From Oscarella lobularis (lineage: Eukaryota > Porifera > Homoscleromorpha > Homosclerophorida > Oscarellidae): a DNA stretch of 64,000 bases. The notes below the pieces were generated by a model that was given only the letters and a program-made list of their open reading frames with translations, made no database searches and was not told where the DNA came from. The stretch spans positions 3,348,001 through 3,412,000 of the forward strand of contig NC_089180.1 in the NCBI RefSeq assembly GCF_947507565.1, in the 5' to 3' direction. Positions 21,843-30,988 of this stretch are shown one piece after another. The number at the start of each line of letters is the position of its first letter. Positions within the stretch are counted from its first letter, which is position 1. Made by a program: the position numbers and the translations under genes.

Positions 21843-22427
21843 ACGGGAAACAACGAGACGCCAAATTACATCAAGCAAAAGTCAAGAATAATAGCTCTTT
21901 CTTACATCTGTCATTGTTGAATGTCTCCTCGCAAAGTCTTCAACCTTCGCCCGGTTGATCTTAGTGAACTTTTCGTTCTTCACTAGAACGGTGCAAAAGT
22001 TATTTAAATGCGTTTCTAGATAAATTTACAATCGTTATGCAGGTTAAACACAATGCATCCCTTATTCTACTTACTCGACATGCCTTCTAGCAATACCAGA
22101 CATTATCCAGATACGTTCTATTATAGCGATTAATCACTAAACTGACTCTAATAGCATCCTCCACTTACCTTAGAGAAACCCTTGCTCTCCTTCTCTTCCA
22201 ACCAAGAAAACGAAGTCGCCTCTTTAACTGGTAGACTCTCCCTGTCTTCGCTCGAGAAAGAGGCACATCTCAGTAAAGTCAGACCATGGTGAAAGCAGGT
22301 CTCAATCAGATGTTGAAAACCGTCAATTGCGTCATCGCTGACGCCCGGTAAGACAACGGTCGCCAAGTCTAGCACAGCGTGCGGTGGGCGACGTGCGGAC
22401 GAGTCCCCGTATAGCAGGAAGAAGAGT
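21843..22427. other. No recognised gene
   Basis: No piggyBac continuation is seen. A minus-strand frame (22,148-22,489) runs into dispersed repeat R2 and shows no family resemblance. Confidence 0.35.
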
Positions 22428-22700
22428 ACAGTGCACCCACGCATAAGGTTTCCACGTGACTCTTCCCCGGATTTCGCCGCGTAATTCAAAATCAGAAGGA
22501 TTTACTATCTTTTCGCCAACGCGAAACGATGTAACATCCTTTCTCTAAGATTTGGTCGAAGGTTTAGTCAATCACATGCATGCTGATCGAGTAATTCTTC
22601 ATTATAGCGCAAAAGTACTTTTCTTCGTTTCTAAGCGTTAATCCCTTAGTAGGTAACCCACTTCTTTCTTCAAAACGAAACGGCCTACACTTCTCTAAAT
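22428..22700 (+). repeat. Dispersed repeat R2, copy 1 (direct copy at 58.15 kb)
   Basis: The block from ACAGTGCACCCACG through AAGATTTGGTCGAAGG and GCATGCATGCTGATCGAGTA to ACGGCCTACAC recurs in the same orientation at 58,152-58,405 with roughly 80-85% identity by eye. No coding frame is shared. It is an old interspersed repeat. Confidence 0.75.
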
Positions 22701-22827
22701 ATTGGCCGAAGCAATTTTCGGTTTGTTTTTCGTTTTCCTAAAATTAGGCTCTGAAGTATCGTTGCTAAGGGGCGTTTCCTAGAGCCTACGCTGCAATTCG
22801 CGATTCGGCGAAACGACATTAAAGACA

Positions 22828-23690
22828 AAATTGGCATCTCATGCCGCTGTTTCTCTTAGAGACGAAAGCGACATTTCATGTCCCCGTTTTTCTCTTAGAG
22901 ACAAATGCAGCATCTCAAGCCGCAGTTTCTCGAAGAAAGCGGCATCTGCCGTTCCTCAAGCGGAATCTAATGCTGTCTTTTCTCTTAGAAACGAAAGCGG
23001 CATCAGGCTGCCGTTTCTCTTAGAGACAAATAAGGCATCTCATGCCGCCGTTTCGCCTAAAGAGGAAATCGGCATCTCATGCCGCCGTTTTTCTCAGAGG
23101 ACAAAAGCGGCATGTAATGCCGCCGTTTCTCTTAGAGACAAAGGCGGCGTCTCATGCTGCCATTTCTCGAAGAAAGCGGCATCTCACGCCGCGAAGAAAG
23201 CTGCATGCTGTCTCTTCTCTTAGAAACGAAAGCGGCATCTTACTCTGCAACAAATTAGGCTCATACCGCCGTTTTTCTTAGAGACGAAAGCGTCATGTTA
23301 TGCCGCCGTTTCTCTTAATTAAAGACGAACGGGGCATCTGATGCCGCCGTTTCTCTAAGAGGCGAAAACAGCATCTCAAGCCGCCGTTTCTCGAAGAGAC
23401 AAGAGCGGCGTCTCTTGCCGCCATTTCTCTAAATTGGCATCTCATGCCGCCGTTTCTCTTAGAGACGAAATCGGCATCGTTTTTTTCTTAGATACAAATG
23501 CGGCATCTCATGCCGCCGTTTCTCGAAGAAAGCGGCATCTCATGCCGCCGTTCCTCAAGCGGCATCTCATGCTGTCTTTTCTCTTAGAACTCCTGCTGCC
23601 GTTTCTCTTAAAGACAAATACTCATGCCGCCGTTTCGCTTAATTAAATCGGCATTTCATGCCGCCGTTTCTCTTTTAGCGCGATCACACC
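22828..23690. repeat. Palindromic 37-38-bp minisatellite, about 23 units
   Basis: The unit is close to GCGGCATCTCATGCCGCCGT plus TTCTCTTAGAGACGAAA. It is made of two near-palindromes in alternation: CGGCAT-CTC-ATGCCG and TTTCTCT-TAGAGACGAAA. Units vary by substitutions and by loss of one half, but the pairing between halves is mostly kept, for example CTCATGCCGC against GCGGCATCTCA. Either strand gives long Ala/Ser/Leu-rich repeat frames, which I regard as by-products. The array can form a series of hairpins or cruciforms. Confidence 0.85.
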
Positions 23691-23695
23691 TAGGA

Positions 23696-23748
23696 TGCCA
23701 TAACGGTACCGTACCGTACCATACTCAGTACGGTACGGTACGGTTATG
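23696..23748. repeat. Near-perfect palindrome of GGTACC/GTACGGTACC units
   Basis: CATAACGGTACCGTACCGTAC and its right-hand complement GTACGGTACGGTACGGTTATG form an inverted repeat with a loop of about 9 bp and one mismatch. It directly follows the palindromic minisatellite and precedes a Harbinger exon. It may be part of a Harbinger-type end, or it may be independent. Confidence 0.7.
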
Positions 23749-24088
23749 ACAGACCTCGTTCGCACTACGGTTCGTTCACGTTCCGATGCTACCACTAATA
23801 AGTCGATTTTGTTTTTTTGTGTTTTTTTTCTATTTCGTCTTTTTTCGTAAATCTAAAGCAATAAAGAATACCTTTGCTGCATGTTACGTGGCAATAGCGC
23901 GCGCTCGCGATTCCTTGAATGGCTTTGGACGCCGTATTCCTTTTACTCTCTTCGGAGTCACCGTTGCGATTACTTCGACTGTTTTCGACCGCAACAACGC
24001 GAATTGAACGTCGAAGGAGACGACGACGTGGAGCGTACCTCCTCTTCGCTGCTTCGGTAGCGAATTTTTTGAGCATTTTGCCTCTGCT

Positions 24089-24288
24089 TTGACGACGAGA
24101 CAGGCATGGACGTTGCCTAGGTACTGCTTGCACGTAGAAGTAGCTCTAGCTGTCTTATGTTATTACGATATTAGCAGAAATCCTTCCTTTTGGGAGCATG
24201 CGTGTGAGCACTTCGACGGCCCCGCGTTGAAACAAAATTTCAGAATGAATCGCGAAACGTTCGTCTATTTATGCATACAGGTATATTG
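24089..24288 (+). pseudogene. PIF/Harbinger nuclease N-terminal exon
   Basis: The frame encodes NPSFWEHACEHFDGP followed by KQNFRMNRETFVYLCIQ. This is the region ahead of the HARBI1-type DDE nuclease core (W-E-x-FRMSR-x-TF-x-YL). It ends at CAG|GTATAT, a good splice donor, but no downstream exon with the catalytic triad is seen. No Myb/SANT partner ORF of a complete Harbinger element is present either. The exon is short and probably a relic. Confidence 0.68.
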
Positions 24289-24291
24289 CAA

Positions 24292-24716
24292 TAGCAATTA
24301 AATGAAAAGGAACGAGGTAATGATGATGTTTCTTGCTCCGTATTTGCTCCTCTGGAGGAGCCCGACTCAGGATTCTCAGTACGGCGGCATTTGCGTGCTT
24401 TCGCTAGCTTCTCTTTCATTGCGGAACGCTTTCTCTAGCGACAGGAGGCCATGGATGAATGAGAAGGCCAGGATGTTCTAACAGTCACCAAACTCAATTA
24501 GTGTAAGGAGCCAATCACACGCAATCACGTGAAAGGATTTGGCCAATCGTGTCACATGGAGAACAAAGGTTGAAGATTATTAGTAAATCGAATGCCACCA
24601 CTTGTATTAAATATAATGATGCTAAAAGATGCATAGGAAACTCCAAAACAGCCATAATGACCAAAAACTATTGTGCTAAAGGCCGGAGAAGTTTGAAAGC
24701 TTATGGTGGCCCGCAC
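24292..24716. other. No gene recognised
   Basis: This intervening sequence between the Harbinger exon and the minisatellite shows no supported feature. Confidence 0.4.
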
Positions 24717-25375
24717 TGTACCCTTCCGTATATATCCTTCTGTTGGTCTTGTATATCCTTCTGTTGGCCACATGCCCTTTGTCTTATGTATCCTTCCGTT
24801 GGTTTTATATATCCTTCTGTTGGTCATATATATACTTTCGTTGGTCTTGATATCGTACCATTGGTCTTGTATATCCTTCCGTTGGTTTTATATATCCTTC
24901 TGTTGGTCATATATATACTTCCGTTTGTCTTGCATATCGTACCATTGCTCTTGTATATCCTTCCGTTGGTTTTATATATCCTTCTGTTGGTCATATATCC
25001 TTCTGTTGGTCATATATATACTTTCGTTGGTCTTGATATCGTACCATTGGTCTTGTATATCCTTCCGTTGGTTTTATATATCCTTCTGTTGGTCATATAT
25101 ATACTTCCGTTTGTCTTGCATATCGTACCATTGCTCTTGTATATCCTTCCGTTGGTTTTATATATCCTTCTGTTGGTCATATATACTTTATACTTCCGTT
25201 TGTCTTGCATATCGTACCACTGGTCTTGTATATCCTACCGTTGGTCTTATATATCCTTCTAGCTGTTGGTCATATATATACTTCCGTTGGTCTTGTATAT
25301 CCTACCGTTGCTCTTGTATATCCTACCGTTGATCATATATACTGTATACTTCCGTTGGTCTTATATATCATACAT
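24717..25375. repeat. 21-bp minisatellite with higher-order repeat
   Basis: The unit is close to TATATCCTTCCGTTGGTCTTG. Variants include CTTCTGTTGGTCATATA, GATATCGTACCATTGGTCT and ACTTCCGTTTGTCTTGCATA. The order of variants is itself repeated: the string of about 8 units starting at TTGGTCATATATATACTTTC near 24,821 recurs from about 25,004. This gives a higher-order period of roughly 185 bp. It is translated in all frames without stops for long stretches (Trp/Ser/Cys/Ile-rich), which is a by-product. Confidence 0.85.
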
Positions 25376-25519
25376 ATGCTATCATACCTTTTGTCCCTAT
25401 CGGCGCTTCATAACCATGGGCATGTAAGCTAGGCGTCCTCAAACTAACACCCCGAGCACAAGTCGGGCGTGGGGCTATGCGCCGTGATCAACGACGCGTG
25501 ATCACCAAATCAGGGAGCT

Positions 25520-25964
25520 TGCACGCATACCAAAGAAATAATAACACGCGATCGCGACCCAACGAAAACCTCTCAGACGGCCCGAATTGTCTCTAAACGC
25601 CGCGATCTCTTCTGAGTGGAGCCGGATGTACCGCTGGTACGCTTCCATCTCCCCAGCGTTTGGATCGTCGAGTCCTCCAAGCCGCGCGGTGCTGCTGTCG
25701 ACGCCGCCCCAATGCGAAAGCTGTGACCTGGCAAATGCGTACGACCAACATCGTCTTTGACAGTGGACGCCCATTGTGATGAAGAAATATTGGGCCCGAC
25801 TCCCAGCCGCGAATGATCAGGTACGCTAGTATCGCTCTCACAGGGCATAGGTCCGAGTCCGTGAGCCCCAAGTACACGTCTACCCCTCGCCGGAATGGAT
25901 CCGTCTTCATCTTCTCTAAGTATGCCTCTCCATTCTGTTGCCAGAATTGTTTCAGGTCTGGCAA
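25520..25964 (-). pseudogene. DIRS-type tyrosine recombinase, C-terminal half
   Basis: Tyrosine recombinases of DIRS retrotransposons insert the cDNA circle. The first minus-strand frame encodes KTDPFRRGVDVYLG and DLCPVRAILAYL. A second frame gives LPGHSFRIGAASTAA, the conserved H-x-x-R box, followed by IQTLGRWK. A third frame gives AYQRYIRLHSEEIAAF, with the catalytic Tyr in YIR. Two frameshifts (near 25,755 and 25,625) separate the three parts, so it is inactive. DIRS RT and gag fragments occur 10-12 kb to the right, but I see no evidence that they belong to the same copy. Confidence 0.85.
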
Positions 25965-25969
25965 AAACT

Positions 25970-27224
25970 AGTGAGTATTGCTCTAGTTGAAGAAACTAAG
26001 TCGAAAAAATAAAAAAACTGCATTTACACGAGCCGACGTCAGTGAACTTTGTTGCCGTATCTTTCGTCTGTGAATTTGACAATCACGTTGTCTGACCCCA
26101 CTGAGCAAGAAACATCAATGGGCGAAACGCCTCCTTGATTTTGAGATGTTTGCCATTAAAGACTCCAGAGAAGGAAACAACTCTTCAGGGCGCTGTGGCT
26201 CCTTGTACTAAAATACTTTTGAGACGATCGACGGCGCAGCGCAAATTAGAGAGGAATTCCCGTATAGGCTGCAACGTGTGGGAGAGAACCACTGAGGCCA
26301 ATCTTTTCCACGGAAAGTTCCTCGCCGCATTCCACAATCGTAACAACGCTGAACAGAAAAATTTTATTTCCTGAAAGGGTAGCGGCATAACATAGAAAGA
26401 GTCCGCCAGTGCCGAGATTTCCGTTCGGACCCCATTTTGGAGGAAGCTTCTCACGAAAGTCTTTGTGTATCTGAAGAAGAGGGTCGCCCGTCGTCAAAAC
26501 ACGCAATTTTTCTTTATAACGAAGATGACGATCACGTCTTCGTAAAGAAAAGCTCCGTCGTTTGGATACGGCCCTTACTTCGTTGTGACTTACCATCCGC
26601 TTCGTTTGATTTTGCTTCTTCGGATCTCGCTGCCGCCGCCGTGTCACACCGATCATCAATTTTCGCCTCTTCAATCTTCACAAATTTACTCTTCTTTTTT
26701 GAATTTGTTCCTTCGGATCCCGCCGATCCAGAAGATTTCTCCTTATCAGATTTCTTTTTTCAGATCTGACTGATTTCGTTTCTGCTGTCTTCGCTCCTCT
26801 CGTTTCCAACTTGTAACGCCTCCTCCAAACAAGCATCGACAACCTTCATCAGTTCGGCCTCGCTTTTCTGTTCTTTTTGACCTCCCAAGTGTTGGAGTAG
26901 TCTCGCGTAGCCGCACCCTCCACCTTGGTGTTGATATCCACACCAGGAGAGGGTCTGGTGACATCCCTTGATGTCTCTGTGTTCCGCTGCCTCAATTATC
27001 GAGGGGGGTAATTGGTAGACACATGTCGCGTTGCCATAGCGTGTCGCACGCGACGAGTAGCAATGTTAGTCTTACGGTAGAATCGATCAGAAGCTCTGTG
27101 TTCGGTAGATCGAGATTCGCGCAGCAAAAACCAAGTCGGCTTTAGACATAAACTAGCTGACTAACCGGCTTCGCCCGGGTCGGGAGCAGGAGATTCTAAG
27201 GTTTTCGATGAACCCTGTGGCAGA
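25970..27224 (-). other. Unassigned stretch with Lys/Glu/Ser-rich minus frame
   Basis: A minus-strand frame from about 26,912 to 26,520 encodes a charged peptide (EQKSEAELMKVVDACLEEAL, then KKKSKFVKIEEAKIDD and RSEEAKSNEADGK) with one in-frame stop. Composition suggests old coding sequence, perhaps a Gag-like or linker region of a retroelement. No domain is recognised. The rest is non-coding. Confidence 0.3.
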
Positions 27225-27658
27225 CACTTGGAAAGGCGTAACTTTCCGTTTTACTTCCAACACTACCATTATGTCTGCGCTTCTGGAACCTAAATCGTAT
27301 TTGTGGACCCGCCCTCGGCACGCTTTGGGGAGCAAGACCCACTCCCGCTAAGTTGAGTACCCGGCTTTGCCCGTTGTGCGGAATTTTTTTGACAGGTAAC
27401 GATAGGGCACGTGGTTTGAATTGCTTGGGTAAGAGTTTCAAAGTATTGATGCTTCTTTGTGGCGTAGGTTCGTTGTTCGTGTATCGAAAAAAGTGTAGCA
27501 GGACGCATTTTTACTTTATTTAATTAAAACAGGATGAAAAGTCGAAGATTGAGGCCAACAGGCCAAACTTGGCGTTTAAGGTAACTACCAGAAAAAGTTC
27601 CTTTTAGGAAAAAACGTAGATGCAAGAAATGGCCAAAGGGCCAAAATAGTTCAAATTA
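27225..27658 (+). repeat. Dispersed repeat R3, copy 1 (direct copy at 57.1 kb)
   Basis: The 434-bp block starts CACTTGGAAAGGCGTAAC, passes through GAGTACCCGGCTTTGCCCG and GATGAAAAGTCGAAGATTG, and ends at AGTTCAAATTA. It recurs at 57,140-57,569 in the same orientation at about 95% identity, the main differences being small indels. No coding capacity is apparent. It is a young repeat, possibly the 3' end of a non-LTR element or a non-autonomous TE. Confidence 0.85.
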
Positions 27659-27943
27659 AAGAAACTACGTTTTTTTGTGTTGTAGAGTTACGTCAGTTTG
27701 GAAAAACAGGAGCGTCAAGTTGAAGAACGGAAGCGGAAAGACGATGGGTGGTTTGTCGACGGCGCGAAGGTGACTTTCGAGAAGAAAGCGCCGACTGTTG
27801 TCTGGTTGGAAGAGTTGTGGAAAGATCCGAAAGAGTGTCTTCGCGCTCGCCGTCGGCCTCATCATCGTTCGTTGTTGTTTGCAATGTTTCTTGATTGCAA
27901 GCATTGTTGATTTGCAGAGGGATTGTTGGCCTTCCGAAGCCAT
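27659..27943 (+). other. Small unassigned ORF (27,698-27,910)
   Basis: A plus-strand frame encodes a charged peptide (KQERQVEERKRKDDGWFVDG, then TVVWLEELWKDPKECL) that reads like an exon of a real or former protein. No family was recognised and the minus strand shows nothing better. Confidence 0.25.
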
Positions 27944-28840
27944 TTATTCTGAGAGGTTGCGTCTGGCATGTCGCTTAGGAGAGGAAGTTTCTTGAGGATA
28001 GGAGACGTCAACTATAGACTGATAACGCAAATATTCCACATTGAACTTTGGAACATCAAGGAGAGTGTATTGCGTTATATCGCTGATGGGTTTGCGCGCA
28101 ATCTTTGAAATGGTCGTAGACGTAGCGGTCAGTTGAACTCTGACGTAGTCGTCGTTCTGGAGAGTGAGATAAGCCGAGATTTCACGGGAAGAGTGTCGGA
28201 CATGAGAAGAGTTTCCACAGGAGTTGCATAGAACATAGGGTTCTGTTGTTTCAATGAGAAAGGCGTCACCGTTATCGCAGGCGGTGCACGCGTAGTAGGA
28301 CTTGAAATTATTCATCCCAATCACGGTCGCATTCTTGAAGAGGTTGTGCGTTTCTTTTTTGAAGTGCGTCAACGGTGCGACTTCTCCGATGTCCTGAAAT
28401 GGTTTAATTTTGCATCCGTTTTTCGAGGAACGGCCCATTTGTACTTGACTGGTGAAGTTTCCCCAGAGAGTAGCAGTAGCCGACGCGGACTCGTCGGAGA
28501 TTCCAACTTTCCGTATCGGGGTGGTATATGATCTTTTCGTGAATACGTAACGGCAGAAAGAGAATCTCCAATGGGATTTGCGGAGTTGCATCCGTGTGGG
28601 TACGGACGTTCATCTTCTGCGGAGATCTGAGGATGGACGTTCTCTCAGTTAGTTTTGCTTCCATCGTGTTTGTGTAGGTGTTCCTCTTGAGAAGCGCATT
28701 GGAGAAGGAGACGGTTTCGTTTCGATTAACAGTGTCGACCAACTTGTCTCGCTTGCGCGGATAAAAAGAGATGAATCGAATACGACCAGATTCGTCTTTG
28801 GCGTATCCGTGGAAAAACTGTGATCCGCTTTCGGCAAGGG
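27944..28840 (-). pseudogene. RPA1-like OB-fold protein, broken
   Basis: Two overlapping minus-strand frames read as one protein with a frameshift near 28,545-28,560. The upstream part (about 28,800-28,560) has GRIRFISFYPRKRDKLVD and KLTERTSI. The downstream part (28,545-27,944) has TPIRKVGISDESASATATLW, a typical OB-fold strand pair with the DES-x-TLWG motif, and then a zinc ribbon CTAC...CNSC (about 28,285-28,225). I recall the pattern from RPA-like single-strand DNA-binding proteins that travel with Helitrons or occur as multicopy families in cnidarians, fish and sponges. The N-terminus is unclear. It may be transposon cargo. Confidence 0.6.
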
Positions 28841-28985
28841 TCAGATCGGATAGAACGTCAATCTTTGCGTGGAACGCCCCAAAGTAACCTGGGTGTGCGT
28901 GTAGACATTAGGTCTCATAACAAAACAACAAATTTAAATTGTGACGTTACCGACGGTGAAGTCGTATATGCGCTTATGCAAGAGA
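28841..28985. other. No gene seen
   Basis: This short intergenic spacer is AT-rich with no supported feature. Confidence 0.4.
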
Positions 28986-29057
28986 AATGCTTGAGCGGAG
29001 AAGAGTGAGCATTGGGTGAAAAACGGAGGTTGAAGTCGTTGGTAAAGCGGAGGCACT

Positions 29058-29100
29058 CAGTGGCGTAGCCAGGGGGGGGGGGGGGGGGGGGGGGGTGCTT
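29058..29100. repeat. hAT-like terminus followed by a 24-G homopolymer
   Basis: CAGTGGCGTAGCCA is followed by an uninterrupted run of 24 G (29,072-29,095) and then TGCTTTGGATGC. A second copy of the same terminus with six G lies at 29,615-29,655 in the same orientation. The sequence is a common animal hAT-type end. Confidence 0.75.
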
Positions 29101-29555
29101 TGGATGCTTGAGCCAAGTACCTCAGTTAACTTTAGAAGGGGCTCAAAATTGGTGGTATGTGGTATTCGGAAATAGAAGCAGCAGAAGGCTTGCTGTATTC
29201 CCTTTTCAGGCAAAGTAGGTGCAATCGCCGAAGAAACGTTAGTCCTTGATGCAATTCGCTCTAGTTTAACACTGTCACGGTGCGCTTGGCTTTCTTCGTG
29301 GAAAATGAGACTCTCTTTTCGAAGACGCTTGCAGGGTATGGAGTTCCCAGTGTCGCATTTTATCGTGCTTTTGATAAAGAATACGGTACATTCCGAGCTC
29401 CTCTGAATCATAACGAAGCCAATTCTTTCTCGTGCCAGAAAGCCAGTCACGATTAAATCCATGCGACTGCTTGTTAAGTTGTTAGTACTCTTTGATGTTT
29501 TGCTTGATACAGACTTTGATGACCGGCTTGACACTGTGCTTCCTTTAGCTGCCAC
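29058..29555 (-). pseudogene. hAT-type transposase N-terminal zinc-finger region, internally deleted
   Basis: The minus-strand frame encodes KRLRKESLIFHEESQAHRDS and KGIQQAFCCFYF followed by FEPLLKLTEVLG. This matches the BED/TTF-like leader of ZNF862-type hAT proteins, with the terminal His pair of the finger in H-x5-H. Coding runs straight into the element end at 29,058-29,072 (CAGTGGCGTAGCCAG) with no RNase-H core. This fits an internally deleted derivative. The cysteine pair at the start of the finger is disturbed by frame changes. Confidence 0.6.
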
Positions 29556-29614
29556 GCTAGATGTGGCTACACTTTATATATCATGCGGGTCTACTTACAT
29601 ATACTTATATATGC

Positions 29615-29655
29615 CAGTGGCGTAGCCAGGGGGGTGCTTTGGGTGCTCGAGCACC
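29615..29655. repeat. Second hAT-like terminus
   Basis: CAGTGGCGTAGCCAGGGGGG is followed by TGCTTTGGGTGCTCGAGCAC. It repeats the 29,058 end in direct, not inverted, orientation, so the two are ends of separate or nested elements. The inner GGGTGCTCGAGCACCC is a perfect palindrome. Confidence 0.7.
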
Positions 29656-29859
29656 CTCTCAAGTTTGCTGAAAATAATTAAACTGGATAATGATGGCCCG
29701 TTGTTAGCCATCATGTGATCCACGAACACCCTTAGCAACTCTCCAGTAGAGAAGCTTTGCGCTGCATGGCAATTTCTTGTTGACGACTCACAGCAGATGA
29801 AAGGGAGAATCTTTGCACCTCGCTGTCACCTCGCTGTCCACCGTGGCCTTCAGGTGGAA

Positions 29860-29866
29860 ATATAAG
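29860..29866 (+). promoter_or_regulatory. Candidate TATA box of the galectin gene
   Basis: TATAAGC stands 82 bp before the galectin ATG, giving room for a short leader. No Inr or DPE was judged. Confidence 0.45.
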
Positions 29867-29947
29867 CGAGAATGCGACGCTTTTGTTCATTCTTTACCCT
29901 AGCTTCTCAGCTCATCTTGCTCCTCTCACTCCAAGAAGATTCGCGTC

Positions 29948-30376
29948 ATGGCTTGCTTCACTCTGCCACTGGCAATCAACACCGTGCTGTCGCTGCAAAG
30001 CGCCGTGATCCTCAACGGAACGGTACTGTCAAACCCGAAACGTTTTAACTTGGTCACCAACGATACCAACTTGCCTCTCCACGTCAATCCGCGCTGGAAC
30101 CAGGGAAAAATCATCGTTATCAATCACAAGGTGAACGGCAAGTGGGGGAGCAACAAGACGGTAATTCCATTTCCAGCCAACTTCGGAAGTCCTGGATCGT
30201 CTTTCACGATGTCCGCTTCGATCTCGAGCACCTCTTTCGCCGTGTCGATCAATGATCAGGTCATCGCTCACTTTCCCAATATCGTGGGAGTAGACGAACT
30301 GAAGATCTTTCGAGTCGGCGATGAAGACTTCACAAACAATCCAGCCATCTGTGCCCAAAGTCTTCAAGTGAAGTGA
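29948..30376 (+). CDS. Galectin, single carbohydrate-recognition domain
   Basis: The gene encodes a 142-residue beta-galactoside-binding lectin, the usual size of a one-domain (prototype) galectin. The start ATG at 29,948 is the first in frame after a TATA-like box. There is no membrane anchor, and galectins leave the cell without a classic signal peptide. The sugar-binding signature is partly kept: LHVNPRW (the His-x-Asn-x-Arg set) at about residues 44-50, then IVINHKVNGKWG with the stacking Trp, and FAVSINDQVIAHFPN as the last strand pair. The Glu after WG in typical galectins is replaced (WGSNK), so affinity may differ. Sponge galectins are known to mediate cell aggregation, so a similar role is likely. 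There is no intron, frameshift or stop. It is the clearest intact host gene here, surrounded by TEs. Confidence 0.92.
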   Translation: MACFTLPLAINTVLSLQSAVILNGTVLSNPKRFNLVTNDTNLPLHVNPRWNQGKIIVINHKVNGKWGSNKTVIPFPANFGSPGSSFTMSASISSTSFAVSINDQVIAHFPNIVGVDELKIFRVGDEDFTNNPAICAQSLQVK

Positions 30377-30988
30377 GAAACAAGGTACGAGGTGCTGAGA
30401 TAAATGCGTCCGTTCCTAAGTAAAGTAAAGGTTTCTTAGCCAAAGGCGGTGCTCTCTCAATTGAACCTCTTGCATGTCTTTTGTCTGTTTATATGTTTCT
30501 GCTGCTTTCTTTCGTCGAGTAAATAGGTCATGGTTCTTGCATTCAAATTAATGAGAAACCTGCGCAAGAGCTACTAATGTCGTCGTGCTTACGTATTGCT
30601 CGTTGCCTTTCAACAATCGAGAACGCAACTCGGAAGAGGAGCGGGTTTCGGGGTCCCTACGTCTCGCAAAGTGTGACTTTTGGTCGCAACGTTTGCTGGA
30701 CCCTGTTGATCAAAATGCGTAGCTGTCCAGCCTGCAAGAAGGACGACAGAGAAAGAAAGACGCGTGATTTCACTTCCAATGCGGGACATGCTTGAGCGAA
30801 AAATTTATCATTACTTTCAAAAAACTACTAGTAATATCCTTTAAAGATATTTATAGGCTACGTCTGTCCTGTTGTCTCTTACAGCCGTACACAACTTGAG
30901 ACCCCAACAGTTGCATTAACACCAAAAAGCTTCACTGAGATTTATTTACGTCCTTTCAGCATAAAAACAACAACGTTTTGATGAGGAA
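30377..30988. other. Galectin 3' flank, no further gene recognised
   Basis: No canonical AATAAA is evident; an AGTAAAGTAAAGG stretch at about 30,417-30,430 could act as a weak polyadenylation signal. A plus-strand frame at 30,577-30,795 has no family resemblance. Confidence 0.35.

Noticed and set aside
22831..23646. Long Ala/Ser/Arg-rich ORFs over the palindromic minisatellite
   Set aside because: Open frames occur on the repeat in more than one frame and mirror the 37-38-bp unit; they are by-products of the array.
24549..25332. Trp/Ile/Ser-rich 200-codon ORFs (24.5-25.3 kb)
   Set aside because: They are translations of the 21-bp minisatellite in several frames at once, with no start context or domain.
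22828..25375. CRISPR array
   Set aside because: Repeat units are contiguous without unique spacers, no cas genes are present and the sequence is animal. The 32-bp and 41-bp arrays are likewise tandem satellites.
26085..26105. GTCTGACCCCACTG as a solo Tc1 end
   Set aside because: It resembles the last bases of the 6041-7576 TIR, but only over about 12 bp, with no TA and no inner similarity; probably chance.
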